Below are positions 31,107 to 41,291 of a stretch of 64,000 bases of DNA, one piece after another (position 1 is the first letter of the stretch; each line of letters begins with the position of its first letter). The position numbers were made by a program, and so were the translations under genes. The DNA is taken from NCBI RefSeq assembly GCF_964204865.1, contig NC_135261.1:11222001-11286000 (forward strand), in the 5' to 3' direction. The notes under the pieces were generated by a model. That model was given only the letters and a program-made list of their open reading frames with translations, searched no databases and was not told the origin of the DNA. The stretch comes from Styela clava. Taxonomy: Eukaryota > Chordata > Ascidiacea > Stolidobranchia > Styelidae.

Positions 31107-31719
31107 CTATTACTCGGATTCGTCGAAAATCTGTAATGCCGGACTCGTCCCATCCCTAGTATCGGTAGCTTATCCAAACTGGACGCCAGGTTACAGATTG
31201 ACCGTAACCGTTGATATGACATGCTATGCATTGTCTCTGAATTGACAGTACTACATCGACATCAGTGTCCCCAACAATATAATACAAAATTTAACAGTAG
31301 ATCAAATAATGGTGTTCTACATTTACGAATACGGGTCGTCACATCTGTTTATCATTCCCCAACCGCTTGTGTATCGTACGTTTCCTTTATGTGAATTTTA
31401 TGTCTTGGTCTGCTATAAGCTACAAAAAAAATAAAAATGAAGACTAAAAAAGAAGAATTCATTACAAAAGTATGCTTAAGTTTTCTTTCAGAAGTTAAAC
31501 TCTCGAATCTATATAACTTTATTACCGGTACTCAAGAATTAAAAGTACGCAAAGCACCACTAAAAAGGGCTGCGGAATCCAAGTTCGGCGTGTTTTATTG
31601 ACATTATGAATAAGATTCATACTTTCAAACATCCGAGAGTCGGATTCAGTACCGATATTTTATTTACTCCGGAGTCCGTGTCGAACTTTCAGAATTTCAA
31701 TGTCGATATATATATGATT

Positions 31720-31862
31720 TACATAATAATCCCGGAACAGAGGAAAGCCGATAAGACGGCTCAATCATATGACATCCTCTCACACATAGCGGAATTCGAA
31801 CCTATGAACCCACGCAGGGTAATCAGAGGTGCTGTGCCAAGCGCTTCCTGACGCCTTGTTGA
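31720..31862 (-). repeat. tRNA-derived SINE fragment
   Basis: GGAATTCGAACCTATGAACC on the plus strand is the inverted B-box region, followed by CCACGCAGGGTAATCAGAGG as in the other SINE copies; GCCGATAAGACGGCT is the body motif. The interval 31167-31720 shows no gene or recognisable repeat. Confidence 0.65.
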
Positions 31863-32383
31863 CCCAGACTGGCTTTTTGAAAGGCTCCGTGTTTGGAGTA
31901 GAGATGTACCGATGTATCGGTATCGGGTATCGGTATCGGCAATATCGGCCATTTTTTTGGTATCGGTGATGTATCGGTATCGGTTAAAAATATACCGATA
32001 TTACCGATATATTCAGCTCTCAGATCTCATGTAGAATGTTTTGAGGTACAAGTTAGTTTACGGTTCTTGGGAGCTGAAATCATATATATAATATTTTCGG
32101 CTTCTGCAAACCCACTTACAGGCGGCTCGCCGCAAGGGGTCACTTCAAGCATAACCCAAATATGAACTTCGCCAGTAATGATTTATTAACATGGGTAATT
32201 GAAACATCATCGAAATAGTATTTATGGCCTGTGTATCTGTGCACCTTGAATGTTTTGACGCTTGGTCGATTTGTTTTGTTACGTCATAATGTGATGTTTG
32301 AATCAGTAAAACGAATCTGCCCGTGCCTGCTAAAACCTGTCTACTCGCCGCTCTCCTGGTTCAACGGCATTTGTCCTGAGTGA

Positions 32384-34372
32384 TTGGCGAAAATGGCTGG
32401 TCCATCGCGTAGTGTGGTATGGAAATTCTTTGAAGTTGTAAAAGAAGATGAATGTAAGGTTAAATGCGAGCTGTGTGGTGGCATTGTGTCCAGAGGCGGG
32501 AAATCCTCAAAATCGTTTACCACCTCAAATTTGAAAAAGCACCTTGAAATTTACCACCCAAAAGATTTCGAGGCAGAAAAGAGAAGAATTCGAGAGGAAG
32601 AGGCCAAAAGGCACACAGGTACGAGTGTTGAGACGTACTTTAAACGATTTCAGTCGGAATCTGGAGAAACAAACCGCGATCGTAAATCACAGCTCAGCGT
32701 AGAAGAAGCTTTTTCAAGATCGAAATTGTGGGACATAAACAGCTCTGAAGCCAAGGTTTTACACCGACTAATTGGAGAAATGATAGCAACGGACTGTCAG
32801 CCGTTCTCAATAGTTGAAGACGTGGGCTTTAAACGTTTAATGGGCCATACAAAACCCAGATACAATATCCCTAGTCGCAAATATTTTTCTGAAACTGTGA
32901 TTCCGTCAATCTATAAATCTGTTCGAGAGAAAGTTCAAATGATCGTCCAGCATTCAGAAAATATAAGTTTTACCAGCGATATATGGACAAGTATAAACAA
33001 CACGCCGTTTCTAAGCATTACTGCCCATACGATCGATGAACATTTTCAAGATAACGTCATTGTGCTACGCACAATTCATTTTCCGGATTCTCACACTTCT
33101 GCAAATATCACAAATATTATCTATCAGGTATTACATGAATTCCACATTCCCAGCTATAAAGTTCACGTGTTTGCGCGAGACAACGGATCAAATATGGTGA
33201 GAGGTATAGCGGACACGGGCTATGATGCTCTGCCTTGTTTCCTGCATACGCTCCAACTAGTCCTTAAGGATTCTATTTTGGAGCAAGATGTAATTAAAGA
33301 ATTGCTTGAACAATGCAAAAGAATCGTTAGTCACTTCAGTCATTCAGCGCTGGCTAATAACAAACTCACCAAACTTCAAAAGCAGCATGGCTTGCCGCAG
33401 CATAAGCTCCTCAACAGCGTTCCGACAAGGTGGAATAGTATCTACCTCATGTTGGAGCGAATGTTTGAGCAAAAGGTCGCTATTGCAAATTATGTACTCG
33501 ATACTCCTAACTTACCAACAATCGATGCTAATAAGTGGAATCTAATGGGTAAATTAGTGAAACTCCTTGAAATATTCCACAAAGTTACTGTTCGACTGAG
33601 TGCTCGTTCAAGTACGATATCAGAAATAATTCCACAGGTTAAATATATCATGCACTTGTTGGATGTAGCAATTTCTGGACCGAGATTTCATGGTCTTGGT
33701 GGGACACTGACTTCATTCAAAACTTCGGCAAAACTAAGATTTCAAAAGTACATGGATAGCTACAATTGTATTCTCGCAACATTCCTCGACCCAAGGCATA
33801 AAGACGTCCTTTTTGGGGCGGAACGCCTTATCGAAACTTCGAAGTTTCATCGAGGTACCATCCGCCAAAGATTGTTGGAGACGCTCGAGAAACGCAAATT
33901 AGACGCTGCAATTCATACAGGCGAAAGTGAAACATCATGCTCAAGTGGGACGGAGTCGGGAAGTGATAACGGTAACTTGCCTCCGCGTGAAGACGACTTT
34001 AGTGATTTGGATTTCGAAAAATGTTATGATCGTCTTGTGATGGAAACTGAGGATCATGCCACTAATAAGAAATCGTCTAGAAGCGAATCTTTGACATTAT
34101 TCTCAGAGATTGAGAGATATGTTTCATGTCGCCGAATCGAAAAAGACGAGAATCCCATATACTGGTGGAAACAAAATAAATCGATATTTCCTTGCTTGAG
34201 TTCTCTGGCAAACAAATATCTTTCCTGCCCACCATCTTCTGTCGAAAGTGAAAGACTATTTAGCATTGGCGGAAATATTTATACGCCTCATCGAAACAGA
34301 CTATCACCTGATACTGCTGAGGAGCTAATGTTTTTAAATCATAATCTGAGATATTTTGAATTTCAGTATTAA
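32384..34372 (+). CDS. hAT transposase with BED zinc finger, 662 aa, uninterrupted
   Basis: The protein would cut and paste the element that encodes it. Residues about 8-62 form a BED zinc finger (Cys28 and Cys31, His53 and His58) for DNA binding. The RNase H-like catalytic core shows Asp199 in FTSDIWTS, Asp266 in FARDNGSNMV, then CFLHTL (285-290) and TRWNS (348-352); the last acidic residue is probably Glu623 in SSVESERLFS. About 585-655 is the hAT dimerisation region (NPIYWWKQN, YLSCPPSSVESERLFS, HRNRLSPDTAEELMFLNHNL). The length is normal for an animal hAT/ZBED-type transposase. The ATG begins MAKMAGPSRSVVWKFF, just before the finger. No intron is evident. AATAAATAAA follows at 34413. A domesticated gene is unlikely because the element ends are intact. 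Confidence 0.95.
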   Translation: MAKMAGPSRSVVWKFFEVVKEDECKVKCELCGGIVSRGGKSSKSFTTSNLKKHLEIYHPKDFEAEKRRIREEEAKRHTGTSVETYFKRFQSESGETNRDRKSQLSVEEAFSRSKLWDINSSEAKVLHRLIGEMIATDCQPFSIVEDVGFKRLMGHTKPRYNIPSRKYFSETVIPSIYKSVREKVQMIVQHSENISFTSDIWTSINNTPFLSITAHTIDEHFQDNVIVLRTIHFPDSHTSANITNIIYQVLHEFHIPSYKVHVFARDNGSNMVRGIADTGYDALPCFLHTLQLVLKDSILEQDVIKELLEQCKRIVSHFSHSALANNKLTKLQKQHGLPQHKLLNSVPTRWNSIYLMLERMFEQKVAIANYVLDTPNLPTIDANKWNLMGKLVKLLEIFHKVTVRLSARSSTISEIIPQVKYIMHLLDVAISGPRFHGLGGTLTSFKTSAKLRFQKYMDSYNCILATFLDPRHKDVLFGAERLIETSKFHRGTIRQRLLETLEKRKLDAAIHTGESETSCSSGTESGSDNGNLPPREDDFSDLDFEKCYDRLVMETEDHATNKKSSRSESLTLFSEIERYVSCRRIEKDENPIYWWKQNKSIFPCLSSLANKYLSCPPSSVESERLFSIGGNIYTPHRNRLSPDTAEELMFLNHNLRYFEFQY

Positions 34373-34412
34373 AGTATCTTGAATGACAGATGTCAATTCG
34401 TTGTTGTGATAA

Positions 34413-34422
34413 AATAAATAAA
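34413..34422 (+). terminator. Poly(A) signal of the hAT transposase
   Basis: Two overlapping AATAAA hexamers about 40 bp after the stop codon. Confidence 0.6.
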
Positions 34423-34528
34423 AATGGCCTTTTTTGAAAGGCAGTGTAGTTTTTGTTGTAGTCAGAATTTGATGATTGTCAGTGTGGTTTAGAGATTAGG
34501 GAGTCAGAGCGAACGCAGCGCATCACGG

Positions 34529-34747
34529 GATACTCCCAAAGTATGTGAACCAAGATGACGGACACCGGTACGTAGTATGTGTACCAGGCTAGGGTTGGGC
34601 CATAATTTTAAGTACAAATACTACGGGAGTTACTTGGCTAGTCCCCGAAATCGTGATAGAACTAAAATTGGAATAAAATTATGGTCCTATGGTACACATA
34701 CCACGTTCCGGTGTCCGCCATCTTGGTTCACATACTTCGGGTGTACC
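34529..34747. mobile_element. GGTACTCCCG palindromic MITE nested in the hAT transposon (219 bp)
   Basis: The arms are long inverted repeats: GTATGTGAACCAAGATGACG on the left and CGCCATCTTGGTTCACATAC on the right, each also containing ACACCGG and GTGTACC. The duplication CATCACGG is perfect at 34521-34528 and 34748-34755. Same family as 38514-38740, 44111-44220, 49901-50096 and 61729-61953. Confidence 0.9.
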
Positions 34748-35811
34748 CATCACGGTGCCCAAATTAGCACATTACGGGCGGTGCCACGAACCTAACGAGG
34801 ACGGGGTCCCCTATCCTTGCGACCAGGAAGCATAAACGGATATTATGTCGTCTAGTATCATGACGTTTTATTGCCGCTTTGAGCTTTTTAAATTCAAATT
34901 ATTATCAAATTTATCTATGATGGTATTTTTACGTCGTTTATTACATTTTACTATAATTAGCCGGATTGACCCCTATCTCTGTATACGTACACTTTTGGAA
35001 TGCAAATTATGATGCAATTAATTCAAGTATTTTAATAAACCGTTAGCAGTTTTGACACGTTCCCGTGTTCTGAGATATCCGACTTTCAAGTTGAAATATT
35101 ATTCACTGTAAATACTGCATGCATACAGGTATTTTATCCCAATCGTCTCGTAAGCCAGAGAGCATTATGTACATATATACACATTGATGTTGTTACATAT
35201 TATTAGAATATCGGTATCGGAATATCGGTAATATCGGCAATTTTGAATATCGGCGTATCGGTATCGGTATCGGGTCATTTTCGTTGGTATCGGATCGGTA
35301 TCGGTATCGGTGAAAAAAGTGGTATCGGTACATCTCTAGTTTGGAGTCGAGTGTAAATTTTCCCTGACTACACAGCCCTGTTCATAGTAAATATGTCTAA
35401 TTTTGTCAAATCCATCAATGACAAATATTCCATACGGCCAATCGGTTTTATAGTTTTTTTTTAATGCTTTTTCAAATCTTCTCCATATTGCAAAGCTTGT
35501 TGCTTGTTATGGCGATTATGCTGTAAAGGTTCTTTCAAGCGGTTCCCACGCTAGAGACAGGACGTTTCTAGGAACGTACCTGTTTTTTCTGGTCATGCCA
35601 TTTTAGTCGGAAATTGTCCGATATCAAAATTCGATGCTTGAAAAATAAACGTAGCTGCAAGCCAAAATGTTTGATTGTTTGACGAAAAAAATCTCTCCGA
35701 TTGTTTCCTGAAGTGCATAACCGATAATGCTGTGATAGGCCGCGCATTTCGAGCTTCTGGCATTTCTAGATAGCATTTAGTTGATTCAAGGTTTTTGAAA
35801 CAAGATCGACT

Positions 35812-38800
35812 ATGAAATTGGCTTGGATTCTACGGGAGAAGATGTTATTGACTTTTGTTTCTACCTGTTTATTTTCTGGTAATCATTTATTCTCTTGTTT
35901 TTTTTAACAAGCTACTAGTCATATTGATGAAGTTCCAGAGTGAAATTAAAAGTTACTCATGTAATGCAAAAAATGCAATTACTTCAGTCAGGTGTTGACT
36001 CGCCATGAGGCAGACTAACTAGATAGTTTAGATTTAGAGAGAGTAATAAGTTGTTTATTTCAAAATAAGCATTACTCCGACTATGCAAATCCAAATGTTA
36101 GGCGAATGATTTTGGCAATTAACAAAAAAAATATATATACCGTATATTGTTTAAATTGTAAAAAAAATGTAGTATTATTAGATGTGAATAGAGATAAAAA
36201 TTGAAATGCTGAACGAAATTCAGGTCGATCACTTGTTAGCCTACTTCAATTTTTTGTTAAGATATAGAATCAACAATATGACTACTTGAAGTATTTGAAT
36301 GTAGCCAATTTATCCCCAAACAAATAAAACAACAAATGTGTAGTCAATTTCAACGTTCTTCAGCAATTGGATTATTTCTAAAACAGCTATTTTGCTGAAA
36401 ACAATCTGAATATATATTCCTAGCTATACATAAAGCCTTTAACAATACATTTATTTAATCATTTTTATACACATTCTCTTGGTAAATCGAACGAAAAAAA
36501 CTAGAAAACTTGATTGTTGGTCGAAAATTTATCTAAACAGAACAATGCTCAAACACTTGGGCATTTAGTTTTTATGACTAATCAAAATTGCAAATCCAGG
36601 ACTATCGCGTTGAAAATTTATATGTGTATCGGTAAGCATTCAGCTGAGTAAATGTCACGTGGTGCGCATTATGCTCAAAAATAGCTATCAAACTATTGGG
36701 TAAAATATTTAGTCGCAAAGGACTACAAAATTGAATGAATAAAAGTATGCTATAGCCTATTCCACAGAAGACTTTTTTATATTTCATTATTTGTGCTCGT
36801 AAGTAAGCGTTTTTTTTTGTGCCATCGGCGCATAAATATGAATATATACACACATTTCTCGTTGTCGTTTTCCGGCTGTTCTGGTGGTAAGGACAGCATT
36901 ATCATCACATTTGCGAAATTTTTTCAGTAATAATTGCGGATATCAGGACATTGAGGTGTTCGGACGAGGCGCGACGGTTTACGGAATTCCACAATGGGTA
37001 TGATATGTTTAAATATTGCCGGCATCATATTTTACCTTTAAGCAGGTTCAGATATTTTCAAATCTTATATTATGCTATTATAAGCTTTTTGGAATGGCGG
37101 GACAAACGAATTAAATTATTTTAAATCATCTCGATTCACTTCTGTGCGAATCATATACATATACATTTATAATTCAAAAACTTGTGTGAAAGCGATATTC
37201 CAAATTGATAAAGACATGCAGTAATAACATTTTAAGTCTTGACCGAGTTTACCAACGACCATGAAATTAAGACTTCGAATTGATACTACAAATGCCGATT
37301 TATAAATTTTGGTGTTCTAGACTTCTCAATGCAAAATGTGTCAAAGGCTGCCTAACAAGTTCTGTGCCAGTTAAGGGATCAATTGTATACACTGATGACT
37401 CAAGCATATGCAAGGCAGCTATACACGCGGGAGTAATCAATAATGATGGAGGATCAGTGCAGGTGACTGCCTTTGCTGTTAAAATCTAATTTCGAATGAA
37501 TTTCCCGGTCGAGATTGTGTTTACTGTTGAGTATCAGTTTATCAAATGCATGGCTCTTGGACTCGGATCAGAAAAATGCCAACTTCTCATTTAGTGACTG
37601 CCTCCACTAGATGAATTTCAGAACCGATATCTACTTTATCTGAAAAGCAAGTTCCAATATATATATTTATTCCCCGCTCAATCAAATTAACAAATTATTG
37701 ATGAATTTTGACGCTAAAAGTCGTTTATTATAGTCTGTGAAGTCGTATTATGACGTCATAATATATTAGTTAGGGCCTCAAAGGTTTAAGAGGATTCTCA
37801 CAAACGGCCTAGCCGCATCTAATCATTTAAATCCGGTCAGGTCTGTGACTTTGAAACATAATTCACTCAACAAATATCAATGAAAAATAAAATCAACTAT
37901 AATTCTTAGAAAACGAATGCGAGATGAAATATATTATCATTATGTTGTCATTTAACAGGTTCGCCGCCTTCCTGGACGCAGATATTATTCATCAACTGTA
38001 CATAATGGCATTAAATCAACTCACGCTGACCATTGGACGCACAGTTTTTCTTTCAAATTCGGTATTTTTGCTACTATATTGTTAGTTAGAACTTTACCTG
38101 TAAAGTACCTGAATATCGCATGTGTCCTTAACGGAAAATAAAGTATTAACCATTTAAGCAAGTAGGTTAAACACGTATTTGTCACCACCCTGAGATTGTC
38201 GTGCGTAAGGTTTGGGTACAAGGATCAATCTTATTGCAAATTCTTATGAAATCTGTCATATATTGCTTCGATTTTAAAATGAAATTCCATAATTAAATTT
38301 AGAGTCAACCAAGTGTGAACGACCACTGGGACTGCGCTCACACACATTTGCGGACAGAAATTTCAGATCTTCAGGAGTTTTTCTTACGTGGATGGGCGAC
38401 TGGCATTCTTACAAAGCCCGTCTTGATAAGGGATCATTGGTTAATGCATGGAGACCAGCAGTTGATGATAAAGCACAATGGTGGCAGGTGCGACAAAGAA
38501 TAGTAATTTATTTGGTACTCGCGAAGTATGAGAACCAAGATGGTGGACACCGGAACGTACTATGTGTACCAGGTTGGATTTGGGGCCATAATTTCATGTA
38601 CAAATACTACAGGAGTCGCTTGGCTAGTACCTGAACTAAAATAAGGAAAATTGGAAAAAAATTATGGCCTAACCCCAACCTGGAGTACACATACTACGTT
38701 CCGGTGTCCGCCATCTTGGTTCACATACTTCGAGAGTACCCTTTATTTATCGAAAGTTCAATTTTTCTAAATTGTTCAGTCAGTTCACAGTCACCTTTTT

Positions 38801-39457
38801 ACAAAAAATATCAATTGATTTATTTAGGTTTAGATCTAATTTTTTTCTAACGTTGATTTTTTCACATAAATACAGGTCGATCTGGGAGAAATTTACGAAG
38901 TAAGAGGAATAGTAACCCAGGGATCTAAAAGATTAGGAGAAGAACAGTACATTAAGTCGTTTAACATTCAGAACAAAATTTCTGATCGTTTCGAGTGGCT
39001 ATATGCATTGAATGAGACTGGATTACCTAAGGTAAAGTTTCAATTCATTCAATTGTAACCTGCTCATTTAATACTATCTCTACGACCTCAAAGTTAGGAA
39101 ACGGTGGGACTATTATTACATATCTCACTAAAATTTGGGCGTATTTCTTACGTCCCCTACCGTAACATCAACTTCAGAAAAAATGAATGTTGCTCGCTTG
39201 TCGTCGTTTTATAGATATATATTATAGAACCCAAAAAAAGATTTTTGGCAGATAAAGCGTTGATTTCCCTGATTTCATATCACTGGGTGTTTCTACACTA
39301 TATGTATTGGTTTCAGACATTCGAAGGAAACACGGACGCCGACGGAAGAGTGACCAACAATTTTTATCCTAGATTCGCTGCCAGATACCTTCGTTTGATT
39401 CCATTATCATGGAAAAATCATATTTCACTGAGGGCAGAAGTAATAGTTTGTGATTAG
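35812..39457 (+). CDS. Secreted LCCL plus F5/8-type C (discoidin) domain protein, 287 aa, seven exons
   Basis: Exons 35812-35878, 36928-36997, 37321-37462, 37959-38061, 38303-38487, 38876-39031, 39317-39457 join in frame to 288 codons including stop. Exon 1 encodes a hydrophobic signal peptide (MKLAWILREKMLLTFVSTCL). Residues about 30-125 are an LCCL domain: LRCSDEARRFTEF, CVKGCLTSS, GSIVYTDDSSICKAAIHAG, NDGGSVQ, RRYYSSTVHNGI. About 126-287 are one F5/8 type C domain: KCERPLGLRSHTFADRNF, NAWRPAVDDKAQWWQ, VDLGEIYEVRGIVTQGSK, ARYLRLIPLSWKNHISLRAE, ending VIVCD. Vertebrate DCBLD proteins have CUB-LCCL-F5/8C plus a membrane helix; this has neither the CUB nor the helix, so a soluble lipid- or glycan-binding factor is inferred. 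The distal first exon rests on the signal peptide, donor and matching phase. Intron 5 holds a MITE. Confidence 0.88.
38514..38740. mobile_element. GGTACTCCCG palindromic MITE in intron 5 of the LCCL-discoidin gene (227 bp)
   Basis: Left arm GGTACTCGCGAAGTATGAGA with ACCAAGATGGTGGACACCGG; right arm CCGGTGTCCGCCATCTTGGT and CATACTTCGAGAGTACC. The flanks ATTTATTT (38506-38513) and CTTTATTT (38741-38748) match 7 of 8. It begins 26 bp after the exon-5 donor. Confidence 0.88.
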
Positions 39458-39477
39458 CCCTGAACCAGACAATGTGA

Positions 39478-39483
39478 AATAAA
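39478..39483 (+). terminator. Poly(A) signal of the LCCL-discoidin gene
   Basis: AATAAA 21 bp after the stop codon; a hAT element begins 17 bp further on, so the cleavage site is close to or inside the transposon. Confidence 0.6.
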
Positions 39484-39499
39484 GAGAATGGGTTATAAT

Positions 39500-39977
39500 C
39501 CAGAGTTTCCCAAACTTTTTGGGCCGCTGACCCCTATTTGAGAATCCTAATTTTGACGGACCCCCACGCTTTGCCTATCAATTCCAGTGCCTTACCAACA
39601 AGTAAAGATAATGTTTCAATCCACAACACAGATGACATTAATGTGATGAATTAGCTTGCTTCTCACTGCACAATTTTTCGATTCTCGGAGCAATTTGTGA
39701 CAAGCAAACCTATAGACCGGGCTGCAAGTCTCTACCTGTATTTTGTCATCATATTTATAAGAGTGAAAATGCTGCATCACAAATGTTGGCCGTTGCAAAA
39801 GAATTTTTATTTGACTTTTCTGACAGCAATGCATATTCGTCCGCGAAGCTCAACCAAAAATATGCAATTTCTCTTTAATTGAAATCAATCATTAAATACC
39901 GAACAGACTTTACATATCGTTGTGGACCCCCTCTGCAGTTGTCACGGACCCCCGCACCACAGTTTGGGAAACCCTGG
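39500..39977. mobile_element. Non-autonomous hAT element (478 bp) just downstream of the LCCL-discoidin gene
   Basis: Ends CCAGAGTTTCCCAAACT and, inverted, CCAGGGTTTCCCAAACT; GACCCC and GACGGACCCCC motifs occur near both ends. GTTATAAT (39492-39499) and GTTATACT (39978-39985) match 7 of 8. The following 39986-40631 shows no gene or clear repeat. Confidence 0.85.
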
Positions 39978-40639
39978 GTTATACTGTAATTTTTGTGGAC
40001 TGTAGATAACATAAAATATAACAAAGCATCTCACAACAAATGTGTGCATTTTAGATTCTCTTAACAGCTTCCAACATCTGCAAACATTAAGTCGTTACTT
40101 TAATTCTGACGATTCCTCAGTAAACATTAAATTTGACTTTGCGCTGTCACGTATTCCATTGGTCCACTTATTCAAAATAATCATTTAGTCCAAAAAATTT
40201 AAAACAGTTCCCATCAAAAGGTACCGATAGCTAATTTTATATGCATGTTCTACTGTAGTTGTTCCAATCTTTTTCAGTTCGCGAACCACTTTTACTGACA
40301 TTCATTTTTGCGCGACACACAATGAGATGCTAAATATGAGAAAAGAAACAATGCATCCCCATGCAATTTACTATTAATGCAAAACTTGAGCATGCATATA
40401 ATATTATCAGATCAAGTCGAGGCTAGTTCTGGCTCAAAGCCATTTCCTGCCTTAATGAAACTACATCAAAGTCATATTTTCTCACTACAATTTTGAGCCT
40501 CCCTTTTTGGCTTTAACTTCGTTACCTTTTCTTCTAAAAAAATTATCCATTTTTGGCTTTCAAGAATCAAAGGGAGTTAGGATCTTAAAATAAAGTATAT
40601 TAACCCTGTTTAGTCAGTATTTGGAATACGGCTCATTAG

Positions 40640-41283
40640 TAGGGCTGGGAATGGTTAACCGATTCCAGATGATTAACGGTTATGATTTATTTTAACCGTT
40701 AACTGACATCTCAGGTACAAATCATCTTCATACCGTACAATATTGTCAAATATGTCATCGCAAATTTATCTCTTGCGGCGTTTAATTCAAAAAAATATTA
40801 CTAACTGTGTGGGTAAGGAATCAATAAATGTGAAGAATAATGAAAGTACCAAGGTTGCTGATAATGAAAATTTACAATAATAAATTCAGAATCAGTTTTC
40901 GGTCGATTTCGAAATATATTGTTCACGATTTCATTGCAAAATCGGATATTCAATGCCATACAACAAGTGTGCAGTTGATGCCGTTTTTCTTTATGATATA
41001 TATCTCGAAGTAGAATTTGCACATCGAACACTAAAAATTTGTCACATAAATGACGTTTAACAACGGAATCGGGTTTTCTAAAATATTTCCACATGCCCGA
41101 ACCACGCTGCCTATCTTTTGCAGCAGAGGAATCATGAAACTATCTCGATTCGTGAATAATTTTGAGCGATACCGGGATAAGAACACGCAAAATTACTTTA
41201 TAACCATTGTGACGTAACAAGCTGAAATTATAAATATTACCCGGTTAACGGTTAAAGTGTTTTCCCTGAAATTCCCAGCCCTA
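40640..41283. mobile_element. Non-autonomous hAT element (644 bp)
   Basis: Inverted ends TAGGGCTGGGAAT (13 bp perfect), subterminal GGTTAACCG/CGGTTAACGGTT motifs, and a perfect duplication CTCATTAG at 40632-40639 and 41284-41291. Confidence 0.92.
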
Positions 41284-41291
41284 CTCATTAG

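Larger units (their letters stand above)
27533..31158. mobile_element. hAT-type element (3626 bp) carrying three nested hAT insertions
   Basis: The ends are TAGGGATGGGCCGGGACTCG and, inverted, TAGGGATGGGACGAGTCCGG. The flanks TTACCGGT (27525-27532) and GTATCGGT (31159-31166) match 6 of 8. Nested inside are about 27849-28750, 29328-30470 and 30494-31106, the last two with perfect duplications. What is left of the host element is under 1 kb and has no transposase frame. Confidence 0.75.
31899..35338 (+). mobile_element. Apparently intact autonomous hAT transposon (3440 bp)
   Basis: Perfect 15-bp terminal inverted repeats (TAGAGATGTACCGAT) are flanked by the perfect 8-bp duplication GTTTGGAG at 31891-31898 and 35339-35346. 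Both subterminal regions (about 31915-32000 and 35205-35330) are dense with CGGTAT/ATCGG repeats, the expected transposase-binding arrays. The element holds one uninterrupted 662-codon transposase and one nested MITE at 34529-34747 in its 3' non-coding part. TAG-type ends and a target site with T at position 2 and A at position 7 fit the Ac-like branch of hAT elements. Intact ends, duplication and frame together suggest fairly recent insertion. Confidence 0.95.

Noticed and set aside
32384..34372. Domesticated ZBED-type host gene
   Set aside because: The frame is enclosed by intact inverted repeats and a perfect target duplication, which points to a live transposon rather than a host gene.
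34577..34795. Open frame of 72 codons, similar to one at 49825-50082
   Set aside because: Both are generated by the same palindromic MITE sequence and are not genes.
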